Below, in pieces: positions 33,227 through 43,500 of a stretch of 64,000 nucleotides of DNA (positions within the stretch are counted from its first letter, which is position 1; every line of letters starts with the position of its first letter). Where the stretch lies: assembly GCA_017795025.1 (NCBI GenBank), contig CP051243.1, positions 1,989,501-2,053,500 on the forward strand, read 5' to 3'. A program made the position numbers and the translations under genes. This stretch comes from Flavobacteriales bacterium. GTDB taxonomy: Bacteria; Bacteroidota; Bacteroidia; Flavobacteriales; Schleiferiaceae. Below the pieces are notes generated by a model that saw only the letters and a program-made list of their open reading frames with translations, ran no database searches and was not told where the DNA came from.

Positions 33227-33234
33227 TATTTTCG
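33227..33234 (+). promoter_or_regulatory. TATTTTCG -7-like box, 4 nt before start
   Basis: TATTTTCG differs from TAnnTTTG at one position and is followed by TAGC then ATG 33239 of the TPR lipoprotein. Confidence 0.4.
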
Positions 33235-33238
33235 TAGC

Positions 33239-34285
33239 ATGAGAATTTGGAAAAGCTTAGCTGCTCTTAGTCTACTCTTGATTTGGAGTTGCCAATCGGA
33301 GCCGCAAACAGAAGAAAACAACACCCAGACTAATCAGGATAGTCTGCAGTCTAGCCTTCCCAAAGCGAAGGTTAATCCCAAGCTCGATAGTTTGAACGCC
33401 GTACTCGAAGGCGAGCCCAATAATCTTACGGCCCTAGTGGCGCGAGGCAGCTTCATGCTGCGCAATGGAAATCAGCAAAACGCTTGGCTCGATTTTCAAC
33501 GTGCTTTTGCCATCGATTCGATGAATCCAGATTTGCTGCTGAATCTCGGCGAATTATACATGATTCGCAATCAAAGTCGGCAAGCCCGAAACATGTGGAC
33601 CAATTGCGCCATGGCCGATCCCGAAGCGATTGAATGTCGTTTAAACCTGGTGAAGATTCACGCCAGTATTAAAAACTTCGAGCCCGCCCTGCGCTATGCC
33701 AACGAACTTATTGAAATTGACGAATACTTTGCCCCAGCTTACCTGTATAAGGGAATCATTATTCGCGATAGTCGGCAAGACACCAATTTAGCCCTCAGCT
33801 ATTTTCAAAAAGCCACCGAGCTCGATCAAGATTATGTGGAGGCCTTAGATTTAACCGGTGTAACCTTGGCGCAAAGAGGCGACACCCTAGCCCAATACTA
33901 TTACAAGCGCATTTTGGAACTCCAGCCCAATAATGCCGAGGTATACTATAAACTTGGGGTGCATTACATGAACATCGACGAGCTTAATCGGGCTATCGAA
34001 GCTTATACCAAAGCCACGCAGATTAATCCACAGCATGCGGATGCCTTCTATAATTTGGGCTACATCTTTACCGTGATTGTAAAGGACTATCGCGAAGCCA
34101 AAGAATATTACTCCAAGAGTATCGCCGCCGATCCCGAGCATAATTACAAAGCCTATTACGGTAGAGGTTATGCTTATGAAATGTTGGGAGATGTGATTAA
34201 TGCCGAGAAGGACTACCGTAAGACCATCGAGCTTTTACCCGTTCACCGTCCGGCCAAAGAAGGCTTAGACCGTATTCGCAAATAA
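33239..34285 (+). CDS. TPR-repeat lipoprotein
   Basis: 348 residues from ATG 33239, chosen over an earlier in-frame ATG because it starts the signal peptide (MRIWKSLAALSLLLIWSC) with lipobox LIWSC. About seven TPR units follow from residue 50, e.g. YYKLGVHYMNIDELNRAIEA and YYGRGYAYEMLGDVINAEKDYRKT. Likely an envelope scaffold lipoprotein; specific partner unknown. The 100-residue gene downstream begins one base after its stop. Confidence 0.85.
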   Translation: MRIWKSLAALSLLLIWSCQSEPQTEENNTQTNQDSLQSSLPKAKVNPKLDSLNAVLEGEPNNLTALVARGSFMLRNGNQQNAWLDFQRAFAIDSMNPDLLLNLGELYMIRNQSRQARNMWTNCAMADPEAIECRLNLVKIHASIKNFEPALRYANELIEIDEYFAPAYLYKGIIIRDSRQDTNLALSYFQKATELDQDYVEALDLTGVTLAQRGDTLAQYYYKRILELQPNNAEVYYKLGVHYMNIDELNRAIEAYTKATQINPQHADAFYNLGYIFTVIVKDYREAKEYYSKSIAADPEHNYKAYYGRGYAYEMLGDVINAEKDYRKTIELLPVHRPAKEGLDRIRK

Positions 34286-34286
34286 G

Positions 34287-34589
34287 ATGAGTAGCTGGTA
34301 CCAACATCAAAATTGGGATGAAACTATTCACGGTGAGTTTTATGCTGCTTACCGAGAAGCCGACCCCCAAACTCAAGAAAAAGCCCTAATTCATCAGGCT
34401 GAATTACTGAGCAAGCATTTAGATAATGGCACTTTAAAAGCGGCGGAATCCCTTTTAATCCTATGGATGTCGAGGCATTTCAATAAAGGAAATGCCGCCC
34501 AGGTATACGAATTAATGCAAGATATCTGCAGCCGGATTGGCGATCACGATCGGGCTCGGGAATTTAAGCGCAAGCTCGAAAAATTATAG
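34287..34589 (+). CDS. Hypothetical helical protein
   Basis: 100 residues, no signal peptide. It looks like two to three helices of TPR character (EKALIHQAELLSKHLDNGTL, AAQVYELMQDICSRI). Co-transcribed with the TPR lipoprotein gene, one base after it. Not recognised. Confidence 0.65.
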   Translation: MSSWYQHQNWDETIHGEFYAAYREADPQTQEKALIHQAELLSKHLDNGTLKAAESLLILWMSRHFNKGNAAQVYELMQDICSRIGDHDRAREFKRKLEKL

Positions 34590-34593
34590 GGTT

Positions 34594-35523
34594 CTAATTA
34601 GGGAAGGCCGCAATCATCTTCGCGGGGTAATCGGTAATAATCCCATCTACTCCCCAGGCTTTCAATTGCTCGGCATCTTTTAAGTCATTTACAGTCCAGG
34701 GAATAACCTTGATACCGGAGGATTGTAATCCACTTACTGTAGTTCGATCTAAAAGCCCGTATTCGCAACTGTAAATTTCAGGCATAAAGCCCAAGTCACT
34801 TATTTGCTCGGCTGCACTACGAGTTCCATCTTCAGAAAGGTAAGCCAATCGAAGCTTAGGATAATTTTGATGGAGGTAGTTTAATGCCCGCGGATCAAAA
34901 CTTTGGATGATAAGGCGCTCGCCCAAATTGGCAATTTCCAAAACCTGCATAACGCGATCGCAGTAAAACTCCAAACTGGGATAATACAGGGAATCCCACT
35001 CGGCTCTCGACTTGATCTCAATATTGTAAAAAGGCTCGGGGCGATCCATTAAAAGGCAAGCTTCTTCCACCGCTGATATCACATCCAATAAGCGTGGCTT
35101 CTCGGCCACAAAATGTTCTTGCCCGGGAAAACGAGAATTCGGCTTGCTGCCGCAATCGCATTTCGCAATATCCGAGTAATCGTAATGGAAAAGGTTTACA
35201 TCATCGGTATCCAACCATTCTTCTCCTTGCCCATTCAAACAAATTTCGGGATTAAACCAAGGTTCATGAGAGAGTAAAACCACCGAATCTTTAGAAAGGA
35301 CCACATCCATTTCCAGGGTTTTCACGCCTTCTTGCAAAGCGCGTAACATCGCTTGGGTGGTATTCTCGGGTGCTTCGCCACGCGCCCCACGGTGACCTTG
35401 CCAATCGAAGGGCTCCGGTGGTTTGGTACCGGTTTGACAAGCAACAGTCAACAAACAAAAACTAAAGAGTAAAGCCTTACTTGCCCTTGCGGGTAGCTTC
35501 ACCAATCCAATCCCACATTTCAT
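34594..35523 (-). CDS. Glycerophosphodiester phosphodiesterase lipoprotein
   Basis: 309 residues. Signal and lipobox: KALLFSFCLLTVAC. GDPD core with GHRGARGEAPENT (first catalytic His), LEMDVVLSKD (metal-binding Glu/Asp), LLSHEPW (second His), then YNIEIK and IIQSFD. It hydrolyses glycerophosphodiesters to glycerol-3-phosphate and alcohol in the periplasm or at the outer membrane. Its 5' end overlaps the SDR gene by 47 bp; later TTG/GTG starts (about 35502-35505) would shorten but not remove the overlap. Confidence 0.92.
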   Translation of the reverse strand: MKCGIGLVKLPARASKALLFSFCLLTVACQTGTKPPEPFDWQGHRGARGEAPENTTQAMLRALQEGVKTLEMDVVLSKDSVVLLSHEPWFNPEICLNGQGEEWLDTDDVNLFHYDYSDIAKCDCGSKPNSRFPGQEHFVAEKPRLLDVISAVEEACLLMDRPEPFYNIEIKSRAEWDSLYYPSLEFYCDRVMQVLEIANLGERLIIQSFDPRALNYLHQNYPKLRLAYLSEDGTRSAAEQISDLGFMPEIYSCEYGLLDRTTVSGLQSSGIKVIPWTVNDLKDAEQLKAWGVDGIITDYPAKMIAAFPN

Positions 35524-36349
35524 CGGGTACTGCTTCTAAAAAGTTTAACTCTCCAGCTCCTAACAGCCATTCACCTCCATCAATGGTAACAATTTCGCCA
35601 TTCATATAGGCGGCAAAATCACTCACCAGAAAAGCGGCTAAATTGGCCAGTTCCTGCATGGTACCAGCGCGCTTTAAAGGAACTTGGTTTTCGATTTTTA
35701 ACATGTCTGGAATATCGCCGGGCAACAATCGGCTCCAGGCACCTTCGGTAGGAAAAGGACCGGGTGCAATGGCATTAAAACGAATACCATAACGGGCCCA
35801 CTCTACCGCTAAGGAGCGAGTCATGGCCGAAACACCCGCCTTAGCCATGGCCGAGGGTACCACAAAGGCGGAACCCGTGGCCGCATAAGTTGTGGTGATA
35901 CTTAGGACAACTTTATTTTTCTCCTCCTTCTGAATCCAGTTCTTACCAAAAGCAAGGGTACAGTTTTTAGTGCCTTTTAAAACAATGTCGATAACCGCAT
36001 CAAAAGCACCGGGAGAAAGACGTTCGGTCGGACTAATAAAATTACCAGCGGCATTATTAAGGAGCACATCTACTTTGCCATAATGGGCTAGGGTCGCATC
36101 GCGGAAAGCTTCCACCTCATCATACTTCCGCACATCACATGGAAAGGTAAACACCTCACTGCCATGCGCTTCCATCATCTCCGATGCCGCTTTCTCCAAA
36201 ACTTCTTTGCGACGACCGCAAATAGCCAGCTTCGCACCGAGCTCTAAAAAATAGGAACCCATAGCCCTTCCTAGGCCGGTTCCTCCACCGGTAATTACAA
36301 TGACTTTATCTTTTAAAGCGCCTTCGCGTAGCATTCCCTCTTGGCTCAT
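35477..36349 (-). CDS. SDR-family oxidoreductase, 2,4-dienoyl-CoA reductase type
   Basis: 290 residues, classical Rossmann layout: TGGGTGLGRAMG for NADP(H), CDVRKYDEV, LLNNAAGNFISP. Where ordinary SDRs have YxxxK this protein has SAMAKAGVSAMTRSLAVEW, the form found in DECR-type 2,4-dienoyl-CoA reductases, which keep the Lys but use a different Tyr. It ends with MNGEIVTIDGGEWL. Role: reduction of polyunsaturated acyl-CoA in fatty-acid beta-oxidation. Heads a two-gene minus-strand unit with the phosphodiesterase. Confidence 0.88.
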   Translation of the reverse strand: MSQEGMLREGALKDKVIVITGGGTGLGRAMGSYFLELGAKLAICGRRKEVLEKAASEMMEAHGSEVFTFPCDVRKYDEVEAFRDATLAHYGKVDVLLNNAAGNFISPTERLSPGAFDAVIDIVLKGTKNCTLAFGKNWIQKEEKNKVVLSITTTYAATGSAFVVPSAMAKAGVSAMTRSLAVEWARYGIRFNAIAPGPFPTEGAWSRLLPGDIPDMLKIENQVPLKRAGTMQELANLAAFLVSDFAAYMNGEIVTIDGGEWLLGAGELNFLEAVPDEMWDWIGEATRKGK

Positions 36350-36448
36350 GTTCTCCTTTTTAGTGTTGCTGCAAGATATAAATAGGACTGCTTAACCCCG
36401 CTTGACAGCCAAGAAAAAATCAGGAACTTAGCCTCAAACTTCAGGACC

Positions 36449-38503
36449 ATGTCTCAAAACCTTCCGATTCCGCGTGCTGGCCAAAAACCGGAAAGCCTCG
36501 AAATGCACGGCGACACCCGTGTAGACCCTTATTACTGGCTGCGGGAACGGGAAAACCCCGATACCATTGCTTATCTAAATTCGGAGAATGATTATCGGGA
36601 GGCGGTGATGTCGGGCCTCAAGCCCCTGGAAGAAAAGCTCTTTTTAGAACTTAAGGCTCGCATTAAAGAAGACGATAGCTCGGTACCCTATTTTAAAAAT
36701 GGGTATTGGTACTATGTGCGCTACCAAGAGGGACAGGACCACCCCATTTACTGCCGCAAAAAGAATGACCTGGAAGCGGAGGAAGAAGTTATGCTAGATG
36801 TTAATGTGGAGGCCAGCGGTAAGGATTATTACCAAATTGGCGGGATGAGTGTGAGTCCCAATCGCCAGATCCTCGCTTATGGTTACGATGATCAAAGTCG
36901 GCGCATCTACAAAATTCGCTTTCGAAATTTAAGTACTGGAAAAGAGGAACATTATGAACTGCCTAATTGCACGGGCTCTGCGGCTTGGGCAAGTGACAAT
37001 CAACATGTTTTTTATACCCAGAAAGACGATACCCTGCGTCCGGCCAAAATTTACCGGCACCGCCTAGGCAGCGACCCTAATACCGATATCTTAGTTTACG
37101 AAGAAGAGGACCCAAGCTTTTTATGTTCGGTGTACCGCAGCAAGAGTGGTACATATATTATGATAGGCAGTCATAGCACCCTTAGCAATGAATACCGCTA
37201 CCTCGACGCGAACAATCCCTTGGGGAATTTTAATCTTATTCAAGCCCGGGAACGCGAGCTGGAGTATTCGGTAGCGCATTATGGCGCGCATTGGTATATC
37301 CGGACCAATTATCAAAAAGCGCAAAATTTTAAATTGATGCGCACGCCTTTAGAAAAAACCCAAAAAGAACATTGGGAAGATCTTATCCCGCATCGAGAAG
37401 AGGTTTACCTCGAAGGCCTCGAGCTGTTTGAAAAATACTTGGTTTTAGAGGAGCGCAGTAATGGCTTAAGCCGCTTACGCGTGAGGCATTGGGACGGTAG
37501 TAAGGATCATTACCTCGATTTTGGCAGCGAAACCTATACCGCAGGGATTGGCTTAAATCCCTCCTTTGAAAGCGAAAAACTACGGTACTCCTATTCCAGC
37601 TTGGTTCAACCCTATTCCATTATGGAATACGACATGGCCACGGGTGAAAAGCGCGTCTTAAAAGAACAAGAAGTACTGGGCGATTTTGATAGCAGTCGCT
37701 ACCGTGAAGAGCGCCGTTGGTATAAAGCGGAGGACGGCACCGAGATTCCGGTTTCAATGGTTTGGCGAGCGGATGCTCAAGAATCGGGACCCAATAAACT
37801 TTTACTCTATGGCTATGGCTCCTATGGTATTACTGTGGAGCCGGGATTTTCCAGCAATCGCCTAAGCTTGCTCGATCGGGGGTTCACCTTTGCCATAGCG
37901 CATATTCGGGGTGGACAGTATCTCGGAAGAGAATGGTACGAAAAGGGAAAAATGCTCCATAAACGAAATAGCTTTTCCGATTTTATAGCGGTTGCCGAAG
38001 GTTTGGTAGCGGATAAAATAACCGCACCAGAGCAACTTTTCGCGATGGGAGGCAGCGCTGGAGGCCTGTTGATGGGCACCGTAATTAACTGGAAACCCGA
38101 ACTTTTTAAAGCGGTTATTGCCGCCGTTCCTTTTGTTGATGTGGTAACCACCATGCTCGATGAAAGCATTCCCTTAACAACCGGGGAGTTTGATGAATGG
38201 GGCAATCCTAAAGAAGAGGAATACTATCAGTATATGAAGTCCTATTCGCCCTACGATAATGTAAAGGAACAAGCCTATCCCAATTTATTAATCACGACCG
38301 GTTTGCACGACTCACAAGTACAATATTGGGAACCGGCCAAGTGGTGTGCTAAATTGCGCGATCACCAGCAAGGCGAAAATCACATCCTCATGTATTGCAA
38401 TATGAGTACTGGTCACGGTGGGGCCAGCGGGCGTTTTGAAGCGCTTAAAGAAACAGCAATGGAATACAGCTTTTTACTTTGGCAGGCAGGAATCGAGCGA
38501 TAG
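36449..38503 (+). CDS. S9 family peptidase, oligopeptidase B type
   Basis: 684 residues, no signal peptide. An N-terminal beta-propeller (about 75-400) gates a C-terminal alpha/beta hydrolase. Triad: Ser536 in GGSAGGLLMG, Asp621 in GLHDSQV, His656 in STGHGG. The HIRGGQYLGREWYEKGKM motif is diagnostic for prolyl-oligopeptidase/oligopeptidase B. It cleaves short peptides, typically after Arg or Lys in this subgroup. The end overlaps the next gene by 25 bp. Confidence 0.95.
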   Translation: MSQNLPIPRAGQKPESLEMHGDTRVDPYYWLRERENPDTIAYLNSENDYREAVMSGLKPLEEKLFLELKARIKEDDSSVPYFKNGYWYYVRYQEGQDHPIYCRKKNDLEAEEEVMLDVNVEASGKDYYQIGGMSVSPNRQILAYGYDDQSRRIYKIRFRNLSTGKEEHYELPNCTGSAAWASDNQHVFYTQKDDTLRPAKIYRHRLGSDPNTDILVYEEEDPSFLCSVYRSKSGTYIMIGSHSTLSNEYRYLDANNPLGNFNLIQARERELEYSVAHYGAHWYIRTNYQKAQNFKLMRTPLEKTQKEHWEDLIPHREEVYLEGLELFEKYLVLEERSNGLSRLRVRHWDGSKDHYLDFGSETYTAGIGLNPSFESEKLRYSYSSLVQPYSIMEYDMATGEKRVLKEQEVLGDFDSSRYREERRWYKAEDGTEIPVSMVWRADAQESGPNKLLLYGYGSYGITVEPGFSSNRLSLLDRGFTFAIAHIRGGQYLGREWYEKGKMLHKRNSFSDFIAVAEGLVADKITAPEQLFAMGGSAGGLLMGTVINWKPELFKAVIAAVPFVDVVTTMLDESIPLTTGEFDEWGNPKEEEYYQYMKSYSPYDNVKEQAYPNLLITTGLHDSQVQYWEPAKWCAKLRDHQQGENHILMYCNMSTGHGGASGRFEALKETAMEYSFLLWQAGIER

Positions 38504-40236
38504 CGAACCTTTTAAGGGAGCATTGGCCTTTTGTTCTCCTAGTAGCCCTTGCGGCCTTTTTACGCTTTTGGAATTTAGCGGAAGCCGATTTTTCCCATGA
38601 TGAATTAAGTGCGCTTTACAGAACACAATTTGATAGTCTTTCCGAACTATTTGAAAAAGCCATTAAGGTCGACGGACACCCTCCCCTGGTGCAGGTATTC
38701 CTTTACTATTGGGCCCCATTGGTGCAGTACCAGGAATTTTGGGTGAAATTACCTTCGGTACTGTTGGGTTTAGGGAGTATGTTCCTGGTATATCGGAGCA
38801 GCATTTTTGTCAATGCCCAGTCAAGAGGTGAATTGATGCCAGTAGCTATTATCGCCTTCAGTGAGCTTTTCCTGTATCATCATCAAGTGGCTCGCCCTTA
38901 TGCCTACGGGATGTTTTTTGTAGCCTTAAGTGCCTATGCTTACTTCGCTTGGTTTTACCGAGCACGTAAAAATAAATACCTCCTCCTTTTTGGTTTAGGG
39001 GCTATTCTGGCGGCCTTCACGCATTACCTGGCCTTGCTCTCGGTGCTGCTTATTGGACTTCATGCCATATGGCGCGATCGTAAAAACCCAAAACCCTGGT
39101 TATGGCTTGGCCTTGCGGTTTTGGCACTTTTTAGCCCCTACCTCGGTACTTTCTGGTATCAGTTACAATTAGGGGGAGTAGGCCAATGGTTAGGTACACC
39201 CAAAGCAGATTGGCTCCTAAACTTTTTTCACTACCTCTTTAATTACTTCATCCTTGGTCCTTACATCGCGGCGGGTATCATGCTTGTGCTTCTTATCAAT
39301 GCTTGGCGAAGCAAATTTTGGGAGGGCTGGATTTGGTTTCTGAGTGTCTTCCTAATCGCTTTTCTGTATTCGATTTTCCGCAATCCCGTATTACAGTTTT
39401 CCAGTTTAATCTTCCTCAGTCCCTTTCTGTTTTTCCAGAAGGAGCCGCATTGGAAATCGCCATACCTTCAGCTAGTCTTAAGTGCTCTGCTAATTTGGTC
39501 CTTGGTCGCTGATCGGGCCTATTTCCAATATGGGCAAAAAGCTCCTCCAAAAGAGGCCGCCCGCTTTTTAGCAGAACACCAACTGGAAGGTGAAGATCTG
39601 TATTACCATTGGAGCCCTGAAAAATGGAAGTTTTATCATCAAATCGACCAGCAAGTTCCGGCCGGTCAATACCTAGAATCTTTAAATACCGATAGCCTTT
39701 CGGCAGAGGCGTTTAGCTTAGTAGTGGATCATGCCGCCCCGGGACACTGGCCTTTACAGCTGATAGATGCGGGCTACGCGCTGCATCATGCCGACTTCCA
39801 ATTTGGTTTTAGCCTTTTTCATTTTTGTCGGCAGTCCCCAAAAAATCAGAGTACCTACACCATCCTGCCTGTTTTGGAAAACCTGGCCTTAGAAAGTACG
39901 AATCAACAATACCAATTGCTAAGCGAGGACCTGGAACTCCCGGCGGTTTTTGACCGTTATCAAGTGGTCCTGCATTTCGACAGCTTAGCGATAGAAAGCC
40001 CTATGCATTTGGTTTTCCAGGTGATGGATGCTGAGGAGCAAGTGGCCTGGTATGCCCACCCTATTGACGTTAATACCCGATATATTAGTCGGGCTCTAAG
40101 TCCAAAAAAGGACGGAGACTATCAGTGGCGGATATTGCTTGATAAAGGTAATCCGGCCGCCGAGGTGCAAGGAAAAATTAACCTCCGACTTTTCCCTGAT
40201 AATCCCTTAATCTATGGCTTGGTCCAAGATTTTTAA
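38479..40236 (+). CDS. Integral-membrane glycosyltransferase, GT39/ArnT-like
   Basis: 585 residues, apparently a TTG start inside the end of the peptidase gene. About eleven membrane segments in residues 15-350, then a soluble C-terminal region with strand-rich sequence. The first periplasmic loop holds FSHDELSALYR, with the Asp-Glu pair of GT-C enzymes, and IKVDGHPPLVQ resembles the lipid-sugar loop of PMT_2 proteins. It likely transfers a sugar from a polyprenyl-phosphate donor to an envelope acceptor. Start choice is uncertain. Confidence 0.8.
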   Translation: MAGRNRAIANLLREHWPFVLLVALAAFLRFWNLAEADFSHDELSALYRTQFDSLSELFEKAIKVDGHPPLVQVFLYYWAPLVQYQEFWVKLPSVLLGLGSMFLVYRSSIFVNAQSRGELMPVAIIAFSELFLYHHQVARPYAYGMFFVALSAYAYFAWFYRARKNKYLLLFGLGAILAAFTHYLALLSVLLIGLHAIWRDRKNPKPWLWLGLAVLALFSPYLGTFWYQLQLGGVGQWLGTPKADWLLNFFHYLFNYFILGPYIAAGIMLVLLINAWRSKFWEGWIWFLSVFLIAFLYSIFRNPVLQFSSLIFLSPFLFFQKEPHWKSPYLQLVLSALLIWSLVADRAYFQYGQKAPPKEAARFLAEHQLEGEDLYYHWSPEKWKFYHQIDQQVPAGQYLESLNTDSLSAEAFSLVVDHAAPGHWPLQLIDAGYALHHADFQFGFSLFHFCRQSPKNQSTYTILPVLENLALESTNQQYQLLSEDLELPAVFDRYQVVLHFDSLAIESPMHLVFQVMDAEEQVAWYAHPIDVNTRYISRALSPKKDGDYQWRILLDKGNPAAEVQGKINLRLFPDNPLIYGLVQDF

Positions 40237-40571
40237 AGCGCCGAATCGAGATTTTCGGTAGGACGACCGATAGCCGCTTTTTCGCCATTCACCAAAATTG
40301 GACGTTCCATTAATTGAGGATGCTCAATCATCAGCAAAATGAGCTCATCTTCATCCAATTCTTTATCGGCAAATTCCTCCTTCCAGATTTTCTCCTTATC
40401 GCGAATCAAGTCTCGAGCTTCGAGGTCCAATTTTTCTAGAATAGATTCAATATCCATCGGGCTCAAAGGCTCCTTTTGATAGAGAATAACTTCGGGCTTT
40501 AAGCCCTTTTCTTCGAGATAGGCTAAACCTTGACGGCTTTTAGTACAGCGAGGGTTGTGGTAGTACTGCAT
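40233..40571 (-). CDS. ArsC/YffB-like thioredoxin-fold protein
   Basis: 112 residues from ATG 40571, preferred over the upstream start since family members begin at MQYYHNPRC. Motif YHNPRCTKSRQGLAYLEEKG carries the redox Cys9; the C-terminal half has ERPILVNGEKAAIGRP, the ArsC-family RP signature. It may reduce arsenate with glutaredoxin-type thiols, or be one of the many ArsC-fold proteins of other function. It is two bases downstream of the large secreted protein gene; stop shares TTAA with the glycosyltransferase. Confidence 0.85.
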   Translation of the reverse strand: MQYYHNPRCTKSRQGLAYLEEKGLKPEVILYQKEPLSPMDIESILEKLDLEARDLIRDKEKIWKEEFADKELDEDELILLMIEHPQLMERPILVNGEKAAIGRPTENLDSAL

Positions 40572-40573
40572 TT

Positions 40574-43500
40574 TTAGCGTTGTAAATGGAGAAATCCGTT
40601 TTGTTCTTTTTTCGTACCGCAAATATCTTCATAATGCAGGACATAAAAGTATACGGCCTGCGCAACATCAGTTCCTTCATATCTACCATCCCAGGCTGTT
40701 TGCAAGAGGTCGCCGACAAACAAGCGTTGACCATTCCGATTGTAAATTTCAATATTGGCAAAAGCCAAATAAGGGGCCACCGTTTCTAAATCAATGATGG
40801 TAAAACGCTCATTTAAGCCATCGCCATTAGGGGTAAAGATATTAGGGAACTGCACCTCAAAGGCATCCGAATAAAAGAAGAGCTCTTGCTCCTTCTCTAC
40901 TGTTCGCTTGCAAATACTATCGCGGTAAAACAGCTTAAGCTGATAGAAGCCACCTTCGTTAAATTGAAAGTTTAAGGTGTCCCCAGTTCCCACGAGATTA
41001 CCATCAACAAACCATTCTGCCTCTTGATAACCATTTTGCCCTAAGGGCAAGGCGGTATAGGCTTTAAGGTTGCGCTCCGGGTCGCAGGGATCACTCTCCA
41101 CCACAAAATCAGTTTCATTGTTTAAGAGCGATACCTCCAGACTTTGCTCCAAAGTATCCTGAATCCCACAAATCGAATCTTCTACAATAAGTCGAATGGT
41201 ATAAGAACCCGGTAAATAGGTATGCTGGGGTTCTTCCTGATTACTGCTGGCACCATCTCCAAAATCCCAGCGGTAGCTGCGCGCGCCCGAGCTCCGGTTT
41301 AGGAATTGTACCTGCCCATCTCCCCGACAACTGTCGTATTCGTAGCGAAAGTCCGCTTCCAAGACCTCATTAAATGCGTAAACGGTTAGCTCGGTCGAAT
41401 CAATGAGGTTGCAATTAGTATCCAAGGCGGTAAACCAAAAAGTATTGGCCCCAATATTCAAAACGGGAAAAAGCTGACCATCTAAGGTGTCGATATTACC
41501 CTGTGGGTCTCGAACCAGGGTAATGTCCGCATTAAAGCTTCGATCTAAAAATTGCACATCAGCCGGCAAACAAACACTATCCGAAAACAAAGGAGAAATG
41601 TTAACCCGCGCCGCTACAGTATCGGCATCCATATCGAAACGGAAAACCACCAGATTGCAACGATTACTTTTTATGGTGTCCTCATAAGCTCCTGGGGTGA
41701 TTGGAAAAGTAGACGCCCCACAAGAGCAAACCGCTTGGAAAATACTTCCATCACGGCGAAAGCGAGAACTACCTCCGTCCACATGGTCGGAGCCCCCCAA
41801 CATTCCAAAATAGGTTCCATAGGTCAATCGCTGCCAAGAGGCATCTAAACGCATAAAATAAAAGTCGCCAAGAGTATCGTTGGTGCGGGATAATAAATCG
41901 AAATTGCTGCGATAGGCATCGGGCGTTAAGGGCATTCCTGCAGGGTAACCCATGGTCCCCAACTGGGTATTGGGGTTGTTATACGATGCCCCCCATCCCG
42001 AAATAAATATATCGCCACAATCGGAAACCATTAAAGCGGTAGGACTGATATTCACTTCCGAACGCTTGCCGGTACCAAAAGAGGTGGAATGTAATAGACT
42101 GCTTAGATCGGGAGAAAACTCTTGTAAGAACTGAGAACTACTATCCTGTCCCCATACATTAGTGCCCACCATCGGCCAAATACCATTGGTTTGCCCGAAA
42201 ATAACCAGATCACCCGCTGGGGTATAGTCTACAAAAAAGGAGAGGTCATCATCTGGGGTTCCGCTATAGGTGAACTTTAAAACATTGCCATCTGCCGGAT
42301 TAATTTCAGCTACAAATGCGTCGATCCCGCCTTGTCGGGTTTCTTGATAGGCATTGGTTTTAGGGTAAGGAATATTATCACTCTTGGTGGCCCCCGTAAC
42401 AAAGAGTCGACCGGTATTAGTATAGCGTAAAGAAATACAGGCATCTTGATCCTCGCCACCAATGTAAGAGGCCCAATTAAGACTACTTAAATCGGCATTA
42501 AAGGATAAAACCAGGCCGTCTTGTGCACCTTGGTGACTGGAGTTGGTCGCCAAACCAGTAGGCAAATTGGCACTCATGGTATAGGAACTTACAATAATAT
42601 TCCCTTGATTATCTAAGGTAATATCGCCCCTAGCCGCATCGCCATAATTATAGATCAGGCGCTTATTATGTCCATCAGGCATGCTATCACCAAAGAAGGT
42701 AGAACCCAAAAGAGCGCCCCCAGTGCTATCTAAAATGCTTAGGAAAATTTGCGAACCCCGGTTCATAGCTAATGTACCGCCAATGACAAGAGTATCCTTA
42801 GGTCCTTCTGCAAAGCTGGTATCAAAACCATTGGCCGTAACGGGAAAGTCGATGGAGCCCGTTACGCCGAGTACAATCAAACTTTTATTAGGACCTTCTA
42901 GCAAGCTAAAGGGCACATCGTTACCCAGGCCGCCTAAGTAGGTACCGTAAATCATCGCCGTTCCATCAGCGGTATATTTAGAGATGGTCGCATCTACCCT
43001 TCCCCCTTGCGAGCTATCCTGGAAAGCGCCAAGGGTGGTGGGGTAACCGCGCCAAATCTGACCGTAACCATAATTGATACCCGCTCCATATCCCGAACCA
43101 TCTTCGCCATAAGTGGCCGAAAAGCCGAAGTTATCATCGAGGCTTCCGCTATAGGTGCTAAAAACCAAGGTGGGGTCTATGATCAACTTTTCCTTCCGAT
43201 TATAATCGCCCACCTTAAATCCGTAAACTCCGGCTTTAATTTGCCGGAAGGAGGAAGCCACGGACTCCCCATTTTGGAAACTTTCGGGAGCGGTATATTC
43301 TGCTGAGCCTAAACTGGTTATTAAGGTGAGGTTACCCGATAATAAGCCCTGTTCCTCTACCCCTTCAATTTCCCATTGAATGCTTTCGGGGTCACCACCG
43401 GGATGCACGATAAAATCGAAGCGAAGCAGGCCATAAGAGCCAATGTAATAGCGTAAATCGATATTGGGGTAAAGGTCGTGGTAGATTACTTCATGGTATT

